A DNA stretch of 61,002 nt from Penium margaritaceum (lineage: Eukaryota; Streptophyta; Zygnematophyceae; Desmidiales; Peniaceae): assembly GCA_023375785.1 (NCBI GenBank), contig SZWC01006835.1, positions 12,659-73,660 on the forward strand, written 5' to 3'. The stretch's first letter is position 1, and each line of letters starts with the position of its first letter. Both the position numbers and the translations under genes were made by a program. The notes under the pieces are model-generated. The model did no database searches. It worked only from the letters and a program-made list of their open reading frames with translations, and was not told the DNA's origin. Positions 31,801-41,580 of the stretch are shown here, one piece after another.

Positions 31801-33448
31801 GCTACCATGCCACAGGTGACGAGAATGATCTGGTGGTTGCCTAGCAGAGCTTGCGAAGCGACAGCCACGGTCGAGGCACACGCCACCAAGCTCTTAGCTA
31901 ATGGCTACATTTCCTTAGACGTGAATGGCAATCCTTCATTTCACAGTCCAATGAGTGCTGGACCCCGACGCCATGGCTTGGGGAGTACGTCTAATACACC
32001 TCCTAGCTTTGCAACACAGGAAAATACAGCCGAGGTTCCTATCTTCAACCCGCCAAAGGGGCCAGATTACAACCCTAACCCTCTAACCCTTTCTCTCTCC
32101 CACCACTTGAACAAATGGCCAACTGCAACAAAAAAATCAGGCTTTCAGTGTGGCTCTTGCGGCTCCAAGCTTCCAAGGACATGTTATCGTATTAGGGGAC
32201 ACTTTGGCGAATTCAACGCCAATGTTGCCAAGTGCCCAAATCCCCCCCCCCTCCCCCCATTGGCGCGTGACACTCTTGGCTTGGATCGGGCTCCAGTACC
32301 AACAGGGGAATGGCATCCCTTCAGCGCGTGATCGCAAAACGGCAAGGGCGAGTCATGGGGTACGCGGGACATGCCAGTCTTGTGGACCCGGCTGTGGGAA
32401 GAGAGAGAAAGAGCAACAGAGCAGGAGGGGACAGTTATCGCAGCAGTTGGCTTTGAGGAGGAGGACGATGCTACTCACCAGGCTGCTGCCACCCGCCTAG
32501 TAGCCGATACTGCTGTGGGAATTCTCAGGAACATGCCTCTTGTAGACGTTAACTGCATGGCCGGCATGAGACAAGGCACCATGGACAGGTTCACCACGCC
32601 GGCCAATAATGACAAATGGCATTTTTCCATCGTGAAGCTTATGGCAATAGGCACACTTCCAATCTCCTTTTGCAAGGAGAACATCTTGAAGGAGGTTGTT
32701 GGAACTGCCAAGCACACAACACCGGCATTCCGCCTACCCCACAGGGACAAGGTGGTGGGGGCCCTGCTGCCAAGGCTGGAAAAGGAACTCAAGTCTTTGG
32801 AAAAGCCACTGAAACAACAGTGGCAGATTCATGGATGTTCCTTGGCAGTGGATGAGTGGGCCGACGAGCGGTGGCGGTTAATTTACAATACGATGGCGGT
32901 GAACATTCAAAGGCCATGCCTCTTCTTCTCCCGTGATGCCAGTGGCGTTGTGTGGAATGAAAGCCACATGGCGACAATGAATGAAGCTGCCATCATGGAG
33001 GCGGGAGAGGGCAACATTGTTGGGGTCATCAGCAACAACGCGAACGTGGATAAGAGAGCCATCAAAGATCTCAAGGACCAGTACCCATGCGTCTCCTTTC
33101 AGGGCTGCTGCACACATGATATCGCCCTCATTATGAAGGACATCGGCAAGACGGATTGGGGTGCAGCAGTTCTTTCCAAGGCAAAAAGGATGGTGACTTT
33201 CTTCCCCAAAAACAACATACCGCGGACATGGTTGAAGCAGGACAGTGGTAGACAGGTGCTGCTGTCCAAGTGTGACACGTGGTTTGCGATGGTGCACATT
33301 TTTTTCAGCGCTTGCTGGAAATGCGCCCATTCTTGTGGAAGATGGTCAATCGCCGTGAATGGAAGAGCATAGGTGAGCATCATGAGGCGGGGTTCCAGGC
33401 CCGCAAAAAGGTGGTTTGGTCCTTGGTTCGCAGGCTGGTGTTTTAGGT

Positions 33449-33502
33449 NNNNNNNNNNNNNNNNNNNNNNNNNNNNNNNNNNNNNNNNNNNNNNNNNNNN
33501 NN
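33449..33502. other. Assembly gap (54 N)
   Basis: A run of N inside the hAT-2 transposase. The length of the missing sequence, probably including its C-terminal dimerisation part, is unknown. Confidence 0.98.
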
Positions 33503-33778
33503 GTGGAAACCAGGATTCTACTCCAGAAACAGCAGCGGGAGACAGCCCAAGCTACGCATGCCCAATCAGTAGCCGTGAAGTGTTCAAGGTTCTGCTGGTT
33601 CAGGCTGCAGCAGGCCAGGCTGTTGCCAAAGCAGCAACCGGCACTGCTCAAAATGTAGCCTGTGCTCGTGCAGCAGCTACAGAGTGAGCAGGAGGAGGCT
33701 CAGCTGTGACAGCAGCCCAGGGGTCTGGGACTGCTAGTGGTTCTGGCGCCAGCAACATGAGTCTCAGCAGGAAGGCAA

Positions 33779-33880
33779 TGCTGGCGGTGCTGGCGGTGCT
33801 GGTGGTGCTGGTGGTGGTGGCAGTGCTGGTGGTGGTGGCGTTGCTGGCGGTGCAAGTGGTGCTGGCACAAACAGGGGCAA
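33779..33880 (+). repeat. GCTGGCGGT/GCTGGTGGT tandem repeat
   Basis: Nine-base units of GCTGGCGGT and GCTGGTGGT type are repeated about ten times. In the frame of the upstream transposase they would give a GGAGGAGG tail. Confidence 0.75.
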
Positions 33881-33930
33881 GCAGAGGAATCACAAGGAAC
33901 GGTGTTGCCTTGAAGTTGAATTTTACAGGT

Positions 33931-34414
33931 TGAGTGTGCCGCTTGTCATGGGATGGAGTGTGCTTTCCATGCTGGTTTCTAATGATGATGATGATCCTGT
34001 CAGGATAGGTAGGTATGGCATGATGTGCTCTCCATTGGTTGGGCTGGTAGGGAACTTGTACAAACCTGCATGTAAAACTTGCATGATGACATGTTCCATG
34101 TTGCAATTGACAATTGCAACATTGCATTTGCCTCATTTCCATTCTGAAATGAGTTATGTACAATTTGCACCAGAAATGTGACATGCTCAATCATGGACCA
34201 GAAATGTGGTGCGCTGCTCACATGTAGAGGTAGTGCAAATGGATAAAGCCATGGCCATGTGGATCTAGTTATGGAGCATTTTCCACCATGTTACCAGATT
34301 ACATGAATGGTTTTAATGACTTTAGGCAAAGTAAGCAGTAAGAATGAACTCTGGAAAGTAATGTGTAAACATTCATTGGCAAGATGGGTTGCCCTATGCT
34401 GCCATCTTTACTAA
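33931..34414. other. hAT-2 3' non-coding part
   Basis: No gene is seen. It contains small inverted words ('ttgcaattgacaattgcaa' at about 34102-34120, and 'catttccattctgaaatg'). It leads into the right subterminal repeats. Confidence 0.5.
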
Positions 34415-34502
34415 GTCTACATCGATGTATTCATGGCTGATACATTGATACATCGATGTCAACATCGATGTGTTGATGTTCGGGGCATAGGTGGGAACAC
34501 TG

Positions 34503-34510
34503 CCTGAAAC
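34503..34510. repeat. hAT-2 right target-site duplication
   Basis: CCTGAAAC, directly after the terminal CACTG. It is identical to the left copy at 24442-24449, and Copia D gag resumes here without loss of sequence. Confidence 0.93.
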
Positions 34511-35103
34511 AGGGTCTCCCATCAGTCAAAGTTATCATCGCTACCGTATCAAATTGGAGGTGTCTCAAAGTCCTTCGGTCGCCGCTCCGGAGGGAGGACG
34601 ACCCCAGGCTCTGGAGATGGTGGGCAAGGTACAGGGAGACCACAACTGAGATAAATTCCACTAAAAGTGAATGCCGCTAAATGACATGGCTGACCCTGAC
34701 AGCAAGAAGGTGGCGGGGTGAGAGGGTGTGATTCCAAACGTAGCTCATGAATGTGCTCCTCAAGGACGTGAATCTTGTCCTCACGTGTGTCATCCTCTAT
34801 CTCCTCCTAATTCCAGATGTCAAGCACTGATAAGAGGTGTTGAGGCCGTGGTACTGTGTAGGACGTAGACTTCTCAACAAATAGTGTAGCTCCAACAGGT
34901 CCCCTTAGTATCTGTTTTGAGGCCCATGACTGGTCCCTCAATAACTCTATGATCTTTTGACGTTGCTACTAGCGGCTCATCTCATCTTGTGTTCAAAAAA
35001 TTGTGTCAATCGTGAGTGACTCTGACCGTGGAATCGTAATTCCTGAAGAGGAGGAAGAGGAGGGGTCCATTAGCCTCTTGCCTTTGTCACAGACCGGTGC
35101 CAT
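34511..35103 (-). pseudogene. Copia D gag, N-terminal part
   Basis: It starts at ATG 35103 (MAPVCDKGKRLMDPSSSSSS-like), matching the Copia C start at 48513 (MPPVRDKGKG-like). It then follows Copia C gag in order: a Glu/Arg-rich helix ('gagatgagccgctagtagcaacg'), 'aaggggacctgttggagctac', 'ttgtcgctg'-type Pro-rich text, and 'cggcgaccgaaggactttgagacacctcc' just before the hAT-2 site. Stops are present (for example at the CTAGTAG after the Met-Ser-Arg block). Confidence 0.75.
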
Positions 35104-35379
35104 TAGTGCTTCTCAGTATGGGTCTGAATGTCAAAATGGACCAAACAAGAAATCAAAAGCGTTTCAAGAGGACATGAGATGTTGGCTAAAATTATGTTTT
35201 GATCCAAAATTTGTTGACGCCAGCACTGTTGATGATGACTCAAATAACCTTCTCTTTATGCCAACACATTATATGCTAACATTCTTTATGCAGCCGCATT
35301 TTACGACAGCCTTTTCTTTTCGGAGTCAAGCGGACTCTGTGTGACTAAAGAAGGAGGGATGACCTTGTCATCCCTATGC
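35104..35379 (-). other. Copia D leader remnant and junction to Gypsy E
   Basis: The part next to gag matches the Copia C leader ('gacccatactgagaagcac' against 'ggatccatactaagcagcac'). The remainder has no recognisable LTR or primer site. The junction with Gypsy E is near 35340-35380. Confidence 0.5.
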
Positions 35380-36000
35380 GGTTGCGTAGGTATAACGTGC
35401 GATTGCACAGTTGTTGTGTAGCCCTGTAGCTGCTACAGGGCCACACGATTTTATTTAGAAACAACCACGCTATTCCTTTTGTAGTGACGGTGGTCGTTCC
35501 AAGATGAAGTGTAATATTTTTTTAAAATATTTCCACCACGACAAGGATGGCATCATACCCCTTGGGAATTGCGGGCAGTCCCATCACGAATTCCACGCTG
35601 ATGTTGGCCCACAGCTTTTTCAAAACAGGTAGTGGTTGGAGTAGCCCTGGTGGCCTCGTGCGACGTGATTTTTTCTCTGACAGGTGTCGTACAATTTACA
35701 GAAAACTGACACGTCATTCTGCATCCTGTCCTACCAATAGTAATTCTCCAACTTCTTGAGCATATTTTCCTCGCCAAAGTTTCCTCCTAGATAGTGTTAT
35801 GGTATTATCCAAATAGAATTCTTCATAACTCATTGTTCGGTGAAACGCTGAATTGGTGAGTGAATAGTCATCGCTAGTAGGGGTCGTCAAACCAGAACTT
35901 GGTCTTGTCATGCCCGCTGAACTCCACACAACCTTTGCGAATAGCCTTGCAAGGTAAGTGTCTCCTTCAATGAGCAACATGTTGATCTCAACCATCTAAT
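35380..36000 (-). pseudogene. Gypsy E integrase fragment
   Basis: It starts with the HHCC-type zinc block (frame 35714-35995: RRKLWRGKYAQEVGELLLVGQDAE, then the remnants QKLEKYYWWDRMQ and CKLYDTCQRK near 35690-35770). Core pieces follow in mixed frames: GLLQPLPVPTELWADIS, FPRGYDAILVVVE, and 'ttgtttctaaataaaatcgtgtgg' at about 35450, matching Gypsy F's LFLNNIVR. A perfect 10-bp hairpin, GCCCTGTAGC/T/GCTACAGGGC (35421-35441), lies at the end. Confidence 0.78.
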
Positions 36001-36100
36001 CTGGCCGTGGACCAACAGTATCCGCCGGATTAGTTTTTTGAGGCCACTACTTGATTTTGTAGTCTAAGTTAGATTCAAGGAACTCCATCCATCACGTCTG

Positions 36101-37301
36101 TCAAGGACTCAGATTTAACTGAGTCCCGAGGTATTTTACAATGTGATGGTCGGTGTGGACGGTGCATCGTCTGTATTCTAGGTAGCACCACCATTTCTTG
36201 AATGTGTGTATGAACACGGGGATTTTTTTGTACACTGCATAGTTGAGTTCCAGTTTGCGCAATTTTCTTGATATGTATGCAACCGGTTGTTCTCCACCAC
36301 CAATGTCTTGGAGGAGAACAGTTCTAATGGCTCGATCGGACGCATCAGTGGCCATGATGTAGTCCACTGTTGGATTTTCCAATCATAAGGCTAGCGATGA
36401 GGTCAGAGAATTTCTCAAGGAGTTGAATGCTTCTTGTTCGTTGTCCCCCTAATTCCACTTGGTGGTTTTTTTAGTGAGATCGGAGAGAGGCGCTGATACT
36501 CGAGTATATTCCTTTACGAATCGATGGTTGTAGTTGCAAAAGCCCAGAAACACTTCGACGTTCCAAACATTTATGGGCATAGGCCGATCGGCGACCTCCA
36601 CCACCTTTTTCGGGTCCATGGTGATCCGTCCGCCGCCGCTGATGTGGCATAGAAACTCGATCAAACGGCAACCGAAGTCACATTTTGAGAGTTTTCCAAA
36701 ACATTATCTCTTTGAAACATTGAAAACATTTTTAAGATTTCCATTGTGCTCATCGAAATATGGACAAAATATGTTATTCATTGTCACCATAAATTTTTCG
36801 AGCGGATTTGTGATTCCAAATGGCATGATTGTAAACTTGAATTTCCAGTATCGGGTACAGAATGTCGTCTTCTTGACATCCTTATCAGATACGCAGATCT
36901 GATGATAGCCGTTGTGTATAACAATATCGTAGATAATCCGGGTCCCACATAGTTGGTCAATAATTTTGTCTACTTGTGGAAGAGGGGAGGAGTTCTTGAT
37001 GGTAACGTTGTTCAACGTTCGTTAGTCTACGCACATCCACATCTCTCCGGTTTTCTTTTTCAGGAAACGTACATGTGCCCCATATGGTGATGTGGAAGGT
37101 TTGATGAACCCCTCACCGAACATCTTGTCCAGCTGCTTCTTTAGTTTGGTCAGCTCGTGATCTCTCATCCAATAGGTCTCCTTCACTGCCTATGTGGTAC
37201 CTAGCTTTGGATCTATCGGATGGTTGATGTTTTGCTGACAAGGTAGCTGTCGGGATAGTTCGTCGGGAAAACCTCTTCAAACTCCTTGATGAGTGTTGCA
37301 A
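36101..37301 (-). pseudogene. Gypsy E reverse transcriptase and RNase H
   Basis: The RT start (37113-37301 region) has the TYRMRDHELTKLKKQLDKM-like block in a shifted frame. Then come MNNVTIKNSSPLPQVD, DIVIHNGYHQICVSDKDVKKTTFCTRYWKFKFTIMPFG and MVTMNNIFCPYFDEHNGNLKNVF (36704-37015). Gypsy C and F have about 17 further codons, including Y/HLDD, between the PYLD-like block and EEHDGHL; here they are deleted. The next part, CHISGGGRITMDPKKVVEVADRPMP and VFLGFCNYNHRFVKEYTRVSAPLSDLTKKT (36449-36664), is well kept. RNase H, VDYIMATDASDRAI, GGGEQPVAYISRKLRKLELNYA and TDHHIVKYLGTQ, is at 36101-36382. Confidence 0.88.
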
Positions 37302-39250
37302 ACTCTTGCAGTACTGTTGTGAACTAAGAAGGCATCGAGGCCGACATCTTTGTCGTGATAGCTACGATTTCTTCTACTTCTCCTACTTCCACGTGGACTA
37401 GCCATGCTTGAGCTTCGCGCTTCAGGTAACTCTTAGCCACGTCCATTGATATCAGTTGGACTTTCTTGGCTGCCGCAACTTCCTATGATGCTTCTCGTAA
37501 CGGACGTTGCGTCATGGATCACTCAACAGAGGCAGATATCGTTTTCTGCTAGTGGTGTTGGCATACACCAATCCACTGCTCCTATTCACCTGTGGATTGT
37601 GCCTGTATAGGAAATCTCACCCGAGGATGATTTTGTGGTTACTCATTAAGCAAGTTCTCCAGACCGTTACGTTGTGTATATCTCCAATTTGAATTCGGAG
37701 TGGTTCGTGAAGTTGACGGATCTGCAGTCGTCCGTCGATGGTTTTTCCTTCAAACACTACTGGTTTGGCTTGCAAACCCAGCTTCCGAACGATGTTGTTT
37801 CTTATAAATCTGTGAGAAGCTCCCCCATCCAGTAATGCCGATACCGATATGCGACTCTTACAATTTTTGGGTTGTACTCGTATCAGTATTACCGGTTGTT
37901 CATCCTCGTATCCCTCGTCAATCTTTGTGATTTAAGGAACCCTAATCTGTGGCAATGTGAGCCGCTCGGATGGACAATCCCTTGGTGCAGAAATTTTTTT
38001 ACCAAACAGGAGCCTCGTGCTCTACTCCTGCCCTTTGTCGTTTCTGACTCATCATTTGTTCTCTCTGACTGCCCCCTCTTTTTGGTTTGCTGATGCTGCT
38101 TTCGGCAGCTGCGCACGTCAAGACCCAGCTTCTCGGAAGTCCAACAAAGCTGTTGATCGCGTTGATCGATGGTGTCAATCTCCAATGGTAACAAGGTTTT
38201 TGTCGGCTGCAACTTTCCTCCGTCATGGTAAGAATTATGGCTTTGTTGTCACCAGCCGTTGGATTCCTGCATCCGAGTGTTGTAGTCGGCGTTGACGATG
38301 TGGTCGGCTGCTGTGATGATCCGTGAAAGGTCGTCTTAAATGCCAAAAATGACAATTGCTCACTGAATATCTTGCTTGAGGCCATTGTTGTAGTAGAAAC
38401 ACAGTTCGCCAAGGGTGAGATCACTGCCACTGATGATTTTAGGGGAACGCCGAGTATACTCCATTATGCTAGAGCGTTGATGTAGACGTTGGAGTCTATA
38501 CCATGCGTCAGATTTCTTGTTCAGCTTTCCAAAATGAGTGAGGATAGCATGCGCAAAGTCACTTCAAGTTTCCCGTGGCGTGAGAGAGACATACCAAGTC
38601 AGATTATTCTGCTCAAGAGGTAGTACGCCTACAACCAACGATGTGAGGTCGGTCATGTGAGCCGTCAATTTGGATCCACTGATCTCCTGCTGTTGTTGGA
38701 TGACCTTTAGATTGGACCACCAGATCAAAGCCGTGCCATGCAAAAGCGAGGCTGCGAGGTCAGTTTTCTTTTTATTCTTGTTGACCCCAGCAGGGGTGAA
38801 GTACACCTCCAAACCCATCAGGCACATTCTGAGTGTCGTTCCCTTGGATTTCATAGGATTGAATGACTCAAGGAGTGCCAGTTGAATCTGAGGTTCACTC
38901 AAGAGTTGTAATTTTTTTTCCGTGAGCACTCTTTTGTGCACACTAGAAATTCATTGCTCCTCCATTGCCATGTTGATTTGTTGGAGTAGATGGGTGTTGA
39001 GGCTCTTGAGTCACAATAGTTGGTACAGATCTTCATTGATTCACGATTGTCAGCCGGTGTCTCCCATCGTGCCAGGTGTTGACCCGACGGGCAGCGGCGG
39101 AGACAAAGGTTTCGCAAAGCCTGAGAGGTCCGCCACTGGGTTGGCCATCGGGTTTGTTGGAGTTTTGCCATTTTCCGCAAAGGTTGTTGATGCTGTCTAG
39201 TTCATCTGGAGTGTATTGGTTTTTGCGTGCAGCTGATCCTCCATCGCTCG
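37302..39250 (-). pseudogene. Gypsy E protease and gag
   Basis: The gag core is in frame 38564-38941: SEPQIQLALLESFNPMKSKGTTLRMCLMGLEVYFTPAGVNKNKKKTDLAASLLHGTALIWWSNLK. It matches Gypsy F gag (AFDPANSKGLTVWMWLTSLLVYFTIAGVNNDQKKIDLATALLHGTVLSWWSDLK). The remaining gag is in broken frames at 37990-38560 and 38940-39250. The protease lies at about 37700-37900, where the sense strand has 'gctagcggcattactggatgggggagcttctc', that is, an LLDGGAS-type aspartic protease motif with Gly in place of Ser or Thr. Confidence 0.72.
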
Positions 39251-39424
39251 AGTATTTGTTGCGGACTACTTTTTGACACTACTGGTAGTCAAACTACAAG
39301 TTAAACAAATACCAGCAGATGTACAACTGTGGCCAGACGGGTCATGGCTGGTACACCTACTGGTATTTGCTGATCCTCCATCATCGGAGTATTTGCTGAA
39401 CTAGCAAATATTGGCTCTACAGTA
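39230..39424. repeat. Junction with duplicated segment, foldback and foreign zinc-knuckle fragment
   Basis: 'gctgatcctccatc' followed by 'gagtatttg' occurs at about 39230-39255 and again at 39368-39395. Between them the 10-mer CAAATACCAG (39306-39315) and its reverse complement (39360-39369) flank a plus-strand fragment reading MYNCGQTGHGWYTY. That fragment resembles the Copia A/B gag knuckle (CHICGQMGHGWYTYP in Copia B). It looks like a small insertion or filler DNA at the Gypsy E / Copia B junction. Confidence 0.55.
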
Positions 39425-40800
39425 CTACGAGTGGCTGGTGCGAGTGTGATAAATACCATCATTGTCTGTAATAACGATGGCACTCTCATTGTCAATGCAG
39501 TGTGATGGGCAATGCAGGCTGTCAAAACTCACACAGCAGACAACAGAGCCACACACTCGTGTATGCACCAGCGCCAGATGCTATGTATTCTGCCTCTACA
39601 GTATTGTGTGAAATGCACCCTTGCTTACCACTTCGCCACAAGATATATGTGCCACCAAGAACGAAGATCCATCCAGTGCAACTCTTGCCATATACGCTCC
39701 CAACCCAGTCACTATTTGTGTAGCCTTTAGCGATTACAAACTGCTGGTGGCAGAATTTCAATCCACGACATGGGATGGAGAAAACATATCGCACCACACA
39801 AATTGCTACATCTAGGTACTACTAATATGGGGACTGAGGGAAATGAGCCAGTAATCTCACGGCAAAGGCAATGTCCGGTCGTATGGTGGTGGCGAGGAAC
39901 ATGAGTGACCCAATGACACGAAGAAAGGAAGTCACTTCCACACTCACATCCAGTGTGTCAGCATCAGAAGCTTTCAGCTTGATCTCTCCATCTGGGGTTA
40001 TGGGAGTGGATGCACAGAGTATGATGAACACAAGGTTCATCATACGCACTGTCTGCACGTAGATTGCATAATGCACACGAAGAACATTGTGGAAGCGGTC
40101 GTGCTCGATCTCCATGCCCAGAAACACCTTTGTAAGCCCAAGATCTTTCATCTTGTATGTTGAATCTAGCAGATCCTTCACTTTCTGGACAGCAACGAGG
40201 ATAGGAGAGGCGATGAGAAGATCGTCCACATAGATGAGCACGATGACAAGGGTGGTGCCCGCTGGGGTGAAGAAGAGAGCTGGATCTGTCACAATGTGCA
40301 TAAAGTCATACTTCAAGAGAGTGTGGATGATCTCTCTGCTCCAGCACCTAGGCGACTGTTTGAGGCCATAGAGGGCCTTCCGTAGTCGCCAAACACGACA
40401 AGTGCCATCCTCAAAACTTGGGGGTTGGACCATGTAGAGCTCTTCTCCATCAAGAGCCCCATGGAAGAAAGACATTGCTCACGTCCATCTGGTGGAGCTC
40501 CCAGCATGCTGTACGGCCATACTAAAGAGCACGCGACCATTGGTAAAATGACCAACGGGCACAAAAACCTAGTCGAAGTCCTCTCCTGGTACTTGTGCAA
40601 AGCCTTGGACCATTAGCTGGGCTTTGTACTTGTCCTACGTGTCTTCTGCCTTCCACTTGCAACATAAAACCCACTTGGCCCCAATGGCTTTACGGCCTAG
40701 GGGCAAGTTGGCCAGCTCGTATATGGCATGCTCATCCATAGCAGCCAGTTCGTCCTTGCAAGCTGCTTCCCGTAAGGTAGCTATAGGTACGGCCCTGACC
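39425..40800 (-). pseudogene. Copia B reverse transcriptase and RNase H
   Basis: A long intact stretch (39822-40475) reads MSFFHGALDGEELYMVQPPSF, KALYGLKQSPRCW, LIYVDDLLIASP (intact catalytic Asp pair), YKMKDLGLTKVFLGMEIEHDR and SLMFLATTIRPDIAFAVRLLA. Upstream, KWVL-type and NHFTNG pieces occupy 40480-40800 in other frames. RNase H starts in frame 39522-39797 (LKFCHQQFVIAKGYTNSDWVGSVYGKSCTGWIFVLGGTYILWRSGKQGCISHNTVEAEYIAS) and continues after a frameshift with CIDNESAIVITDN and YHTRTSH (about 39440-39510). Two or more frameshifts and the lost C-terminus make it non-functional. Confidence 0.9.
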
Positions 40801-41580
40801 TAATGGAGGCTCTGTGGATTAACTGCGTGCAAAGACGGCCAGGTTGTCAATAGAAGAGCGCTACCAAGGCAAGCTTGAGCACATGACAATGAGACAAAGA
40901 CATCATGTTGATACTTCCAAGGAAACATGGCATAGCCCAATATGAATCCAGGATGAATATTCATTGTGACGACGATAAGGACAGTCAGACTCAAGACCTT
41001 CATCCCTGAATTCCCACTCACCACATTGTGAAAAGGGAGCGTGGGATGGAGGCTAGTGGCCGAGGGCGCCCGAACGATGGCAGGACGCATGCCTGATGGA
41101 GGCACTGGGGTACATGGACAAAGACAACCACCAGGTGTGCGTGAGTATATCAGACCAGTATTAGAGGAGTGGGTGTTCCGGGGTCGAGGAGGCAAGGACA
41201 CGACGGGTTGCTCCACTGGAGTGACCGATGCAGGAAGACTACTCGACACGTCGACTGAGACAGTGACCGGAGTGACTGAATTGGTGCCGGAGTCTACGGC
41301 CAAAGAAGTGGACTCAGTCACCTGGTCGGCAGAGTCAATGGCCAAAGAGGTGGACTCGAATGCGTGGTCAGAACTCTGAGGAACAGGCTCTGGTGTAGTG
41401 GGGATGTCTTGTGGATGTGGAGGTGTAGGTGACTCAATGGAACCAGGGACTCTGGACACAGACGGGTAGGGAGCAATATCATGCACCGGCACAGAATCTC
41501 CCCCACGTGATGGCGGGGACAGGCCCGGAGACAGGCACAGAAGTTTCCCGGCATGTACAAAGGGAGATTGTCGGAAAAAC
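40801..41580 (-). pseudogene. Copia B integrase-RT linker
   Basis: The frame 40800-41492 encodes a Pro/Ser/Thr-rich, probably disordered segment (SPTPPHPQDIPTTPEPVP). It holds a short internal repeat, FESTSLAIDSADQVTESTSLAVDSG (a 42-bp unit repeated twice at 41285-41370). The C-terminal part (MFPWKYQHDVFVSLSCAQ) is the region before RT. It lacks the 36-bp array seen in the other three Copia elements. Confidence 0.7.

Larger units (their letters stand above)
31807..33930 (+). pseudogene. hAT-2 transposase (BED-like finger, DUF659, RNase H-like core, Gly-rich tail)
   Basis: A finger at 32137-32245 reads FQCGSCGSKL then RIRGHFGEFNANVAKCP (C-C-H-C pattern, BED-like). A frame change follows at a poly-C run (32246-32262). 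The main frame 32371-33372 carries the DUF659-like part: MDRFTTP, WQIHGCSLAVDEWADERWR, NIQRPCLFFSRDASG, GEGNIVGVISNNANV, YPCVSFQGCCTHDIALIMKDIGK and LLSKCDTWFAMVHIF. The catalytic-type Asp of DEWAD is present; the usual TDNA is SNNA, and TRFA is TWFA. A second frameshift at a T run (33298-33306) leads to FQRLLEMRPFLWKMVNRREWKS and a stop before the N gap. After the gap come Ala-rich and Gly-rich (GGAGGAGG) residues to about 33880. It is inactive. Confidence 0.8.
24450..34502 (+). mobile_element. hAT-2: 10-kb hAT transposon carrying a MULE
   Basis: The left end reads CAGTGTTACCATC; the right end read inward is CAGTGTTCCCACC, the typical CAGTGTT-type hAT terminus. Both sides carry the identical 8-bp duplication CCTGAAAC. 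Both ends have ATCGATGT subterminal words. Inside are a MULE (about 24860-30360, minus-strand transposase) and a plus-strand BED/DUF659 hAT transposase (about 32110-33930). The MULE presumably inserted into the hAT element. The alternative is that the hAT ends mobilised a composite. The exact duplication suggests this insertion is younger than hAT-1. Confidence 0.9.
18985..35340 (-). mobile_element. Copia D: Ty1/copia element split by a 10-kb hAT insertion
   Basis: On the sense (minus) strand: leader and gag start (34511-35340), interruption by hAT-2 (24450-34502), gag remainder (about 23300-24449), protease, integrase, linker, RT, RNase H and a truncated 3' LTR (18985-19581). The part before and the part after the insertion join exactly at the homologous place in Copia C gag (about 49130). 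It belongs to the Copia C family by LTR, gag and pol similarity. No 5' LTR is visible; Gypsy E abuts near 35340-35380. The coding frame is heavily damaged. Confidence 0.88.
35380..39290 (-). mobile_element. Gypsy E: Ty3/gypsy element lacking LTRs
   Basis: In sense order: gag (about 37990-39250), protease region (about 37300-37990), RT (36480-37300), RNase H (36100-36480) and integrase (35380-36000, cut inside the core). Order and sequence agree with Gypsy C and F. Both LTRs are absent, so it is truncated on both sides: by Copia B at 39290-39425 and by Copia D at about 35340-35380. It carries many stops and an internal deletion of the RT catalytic motif. Confidence 0.85.
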
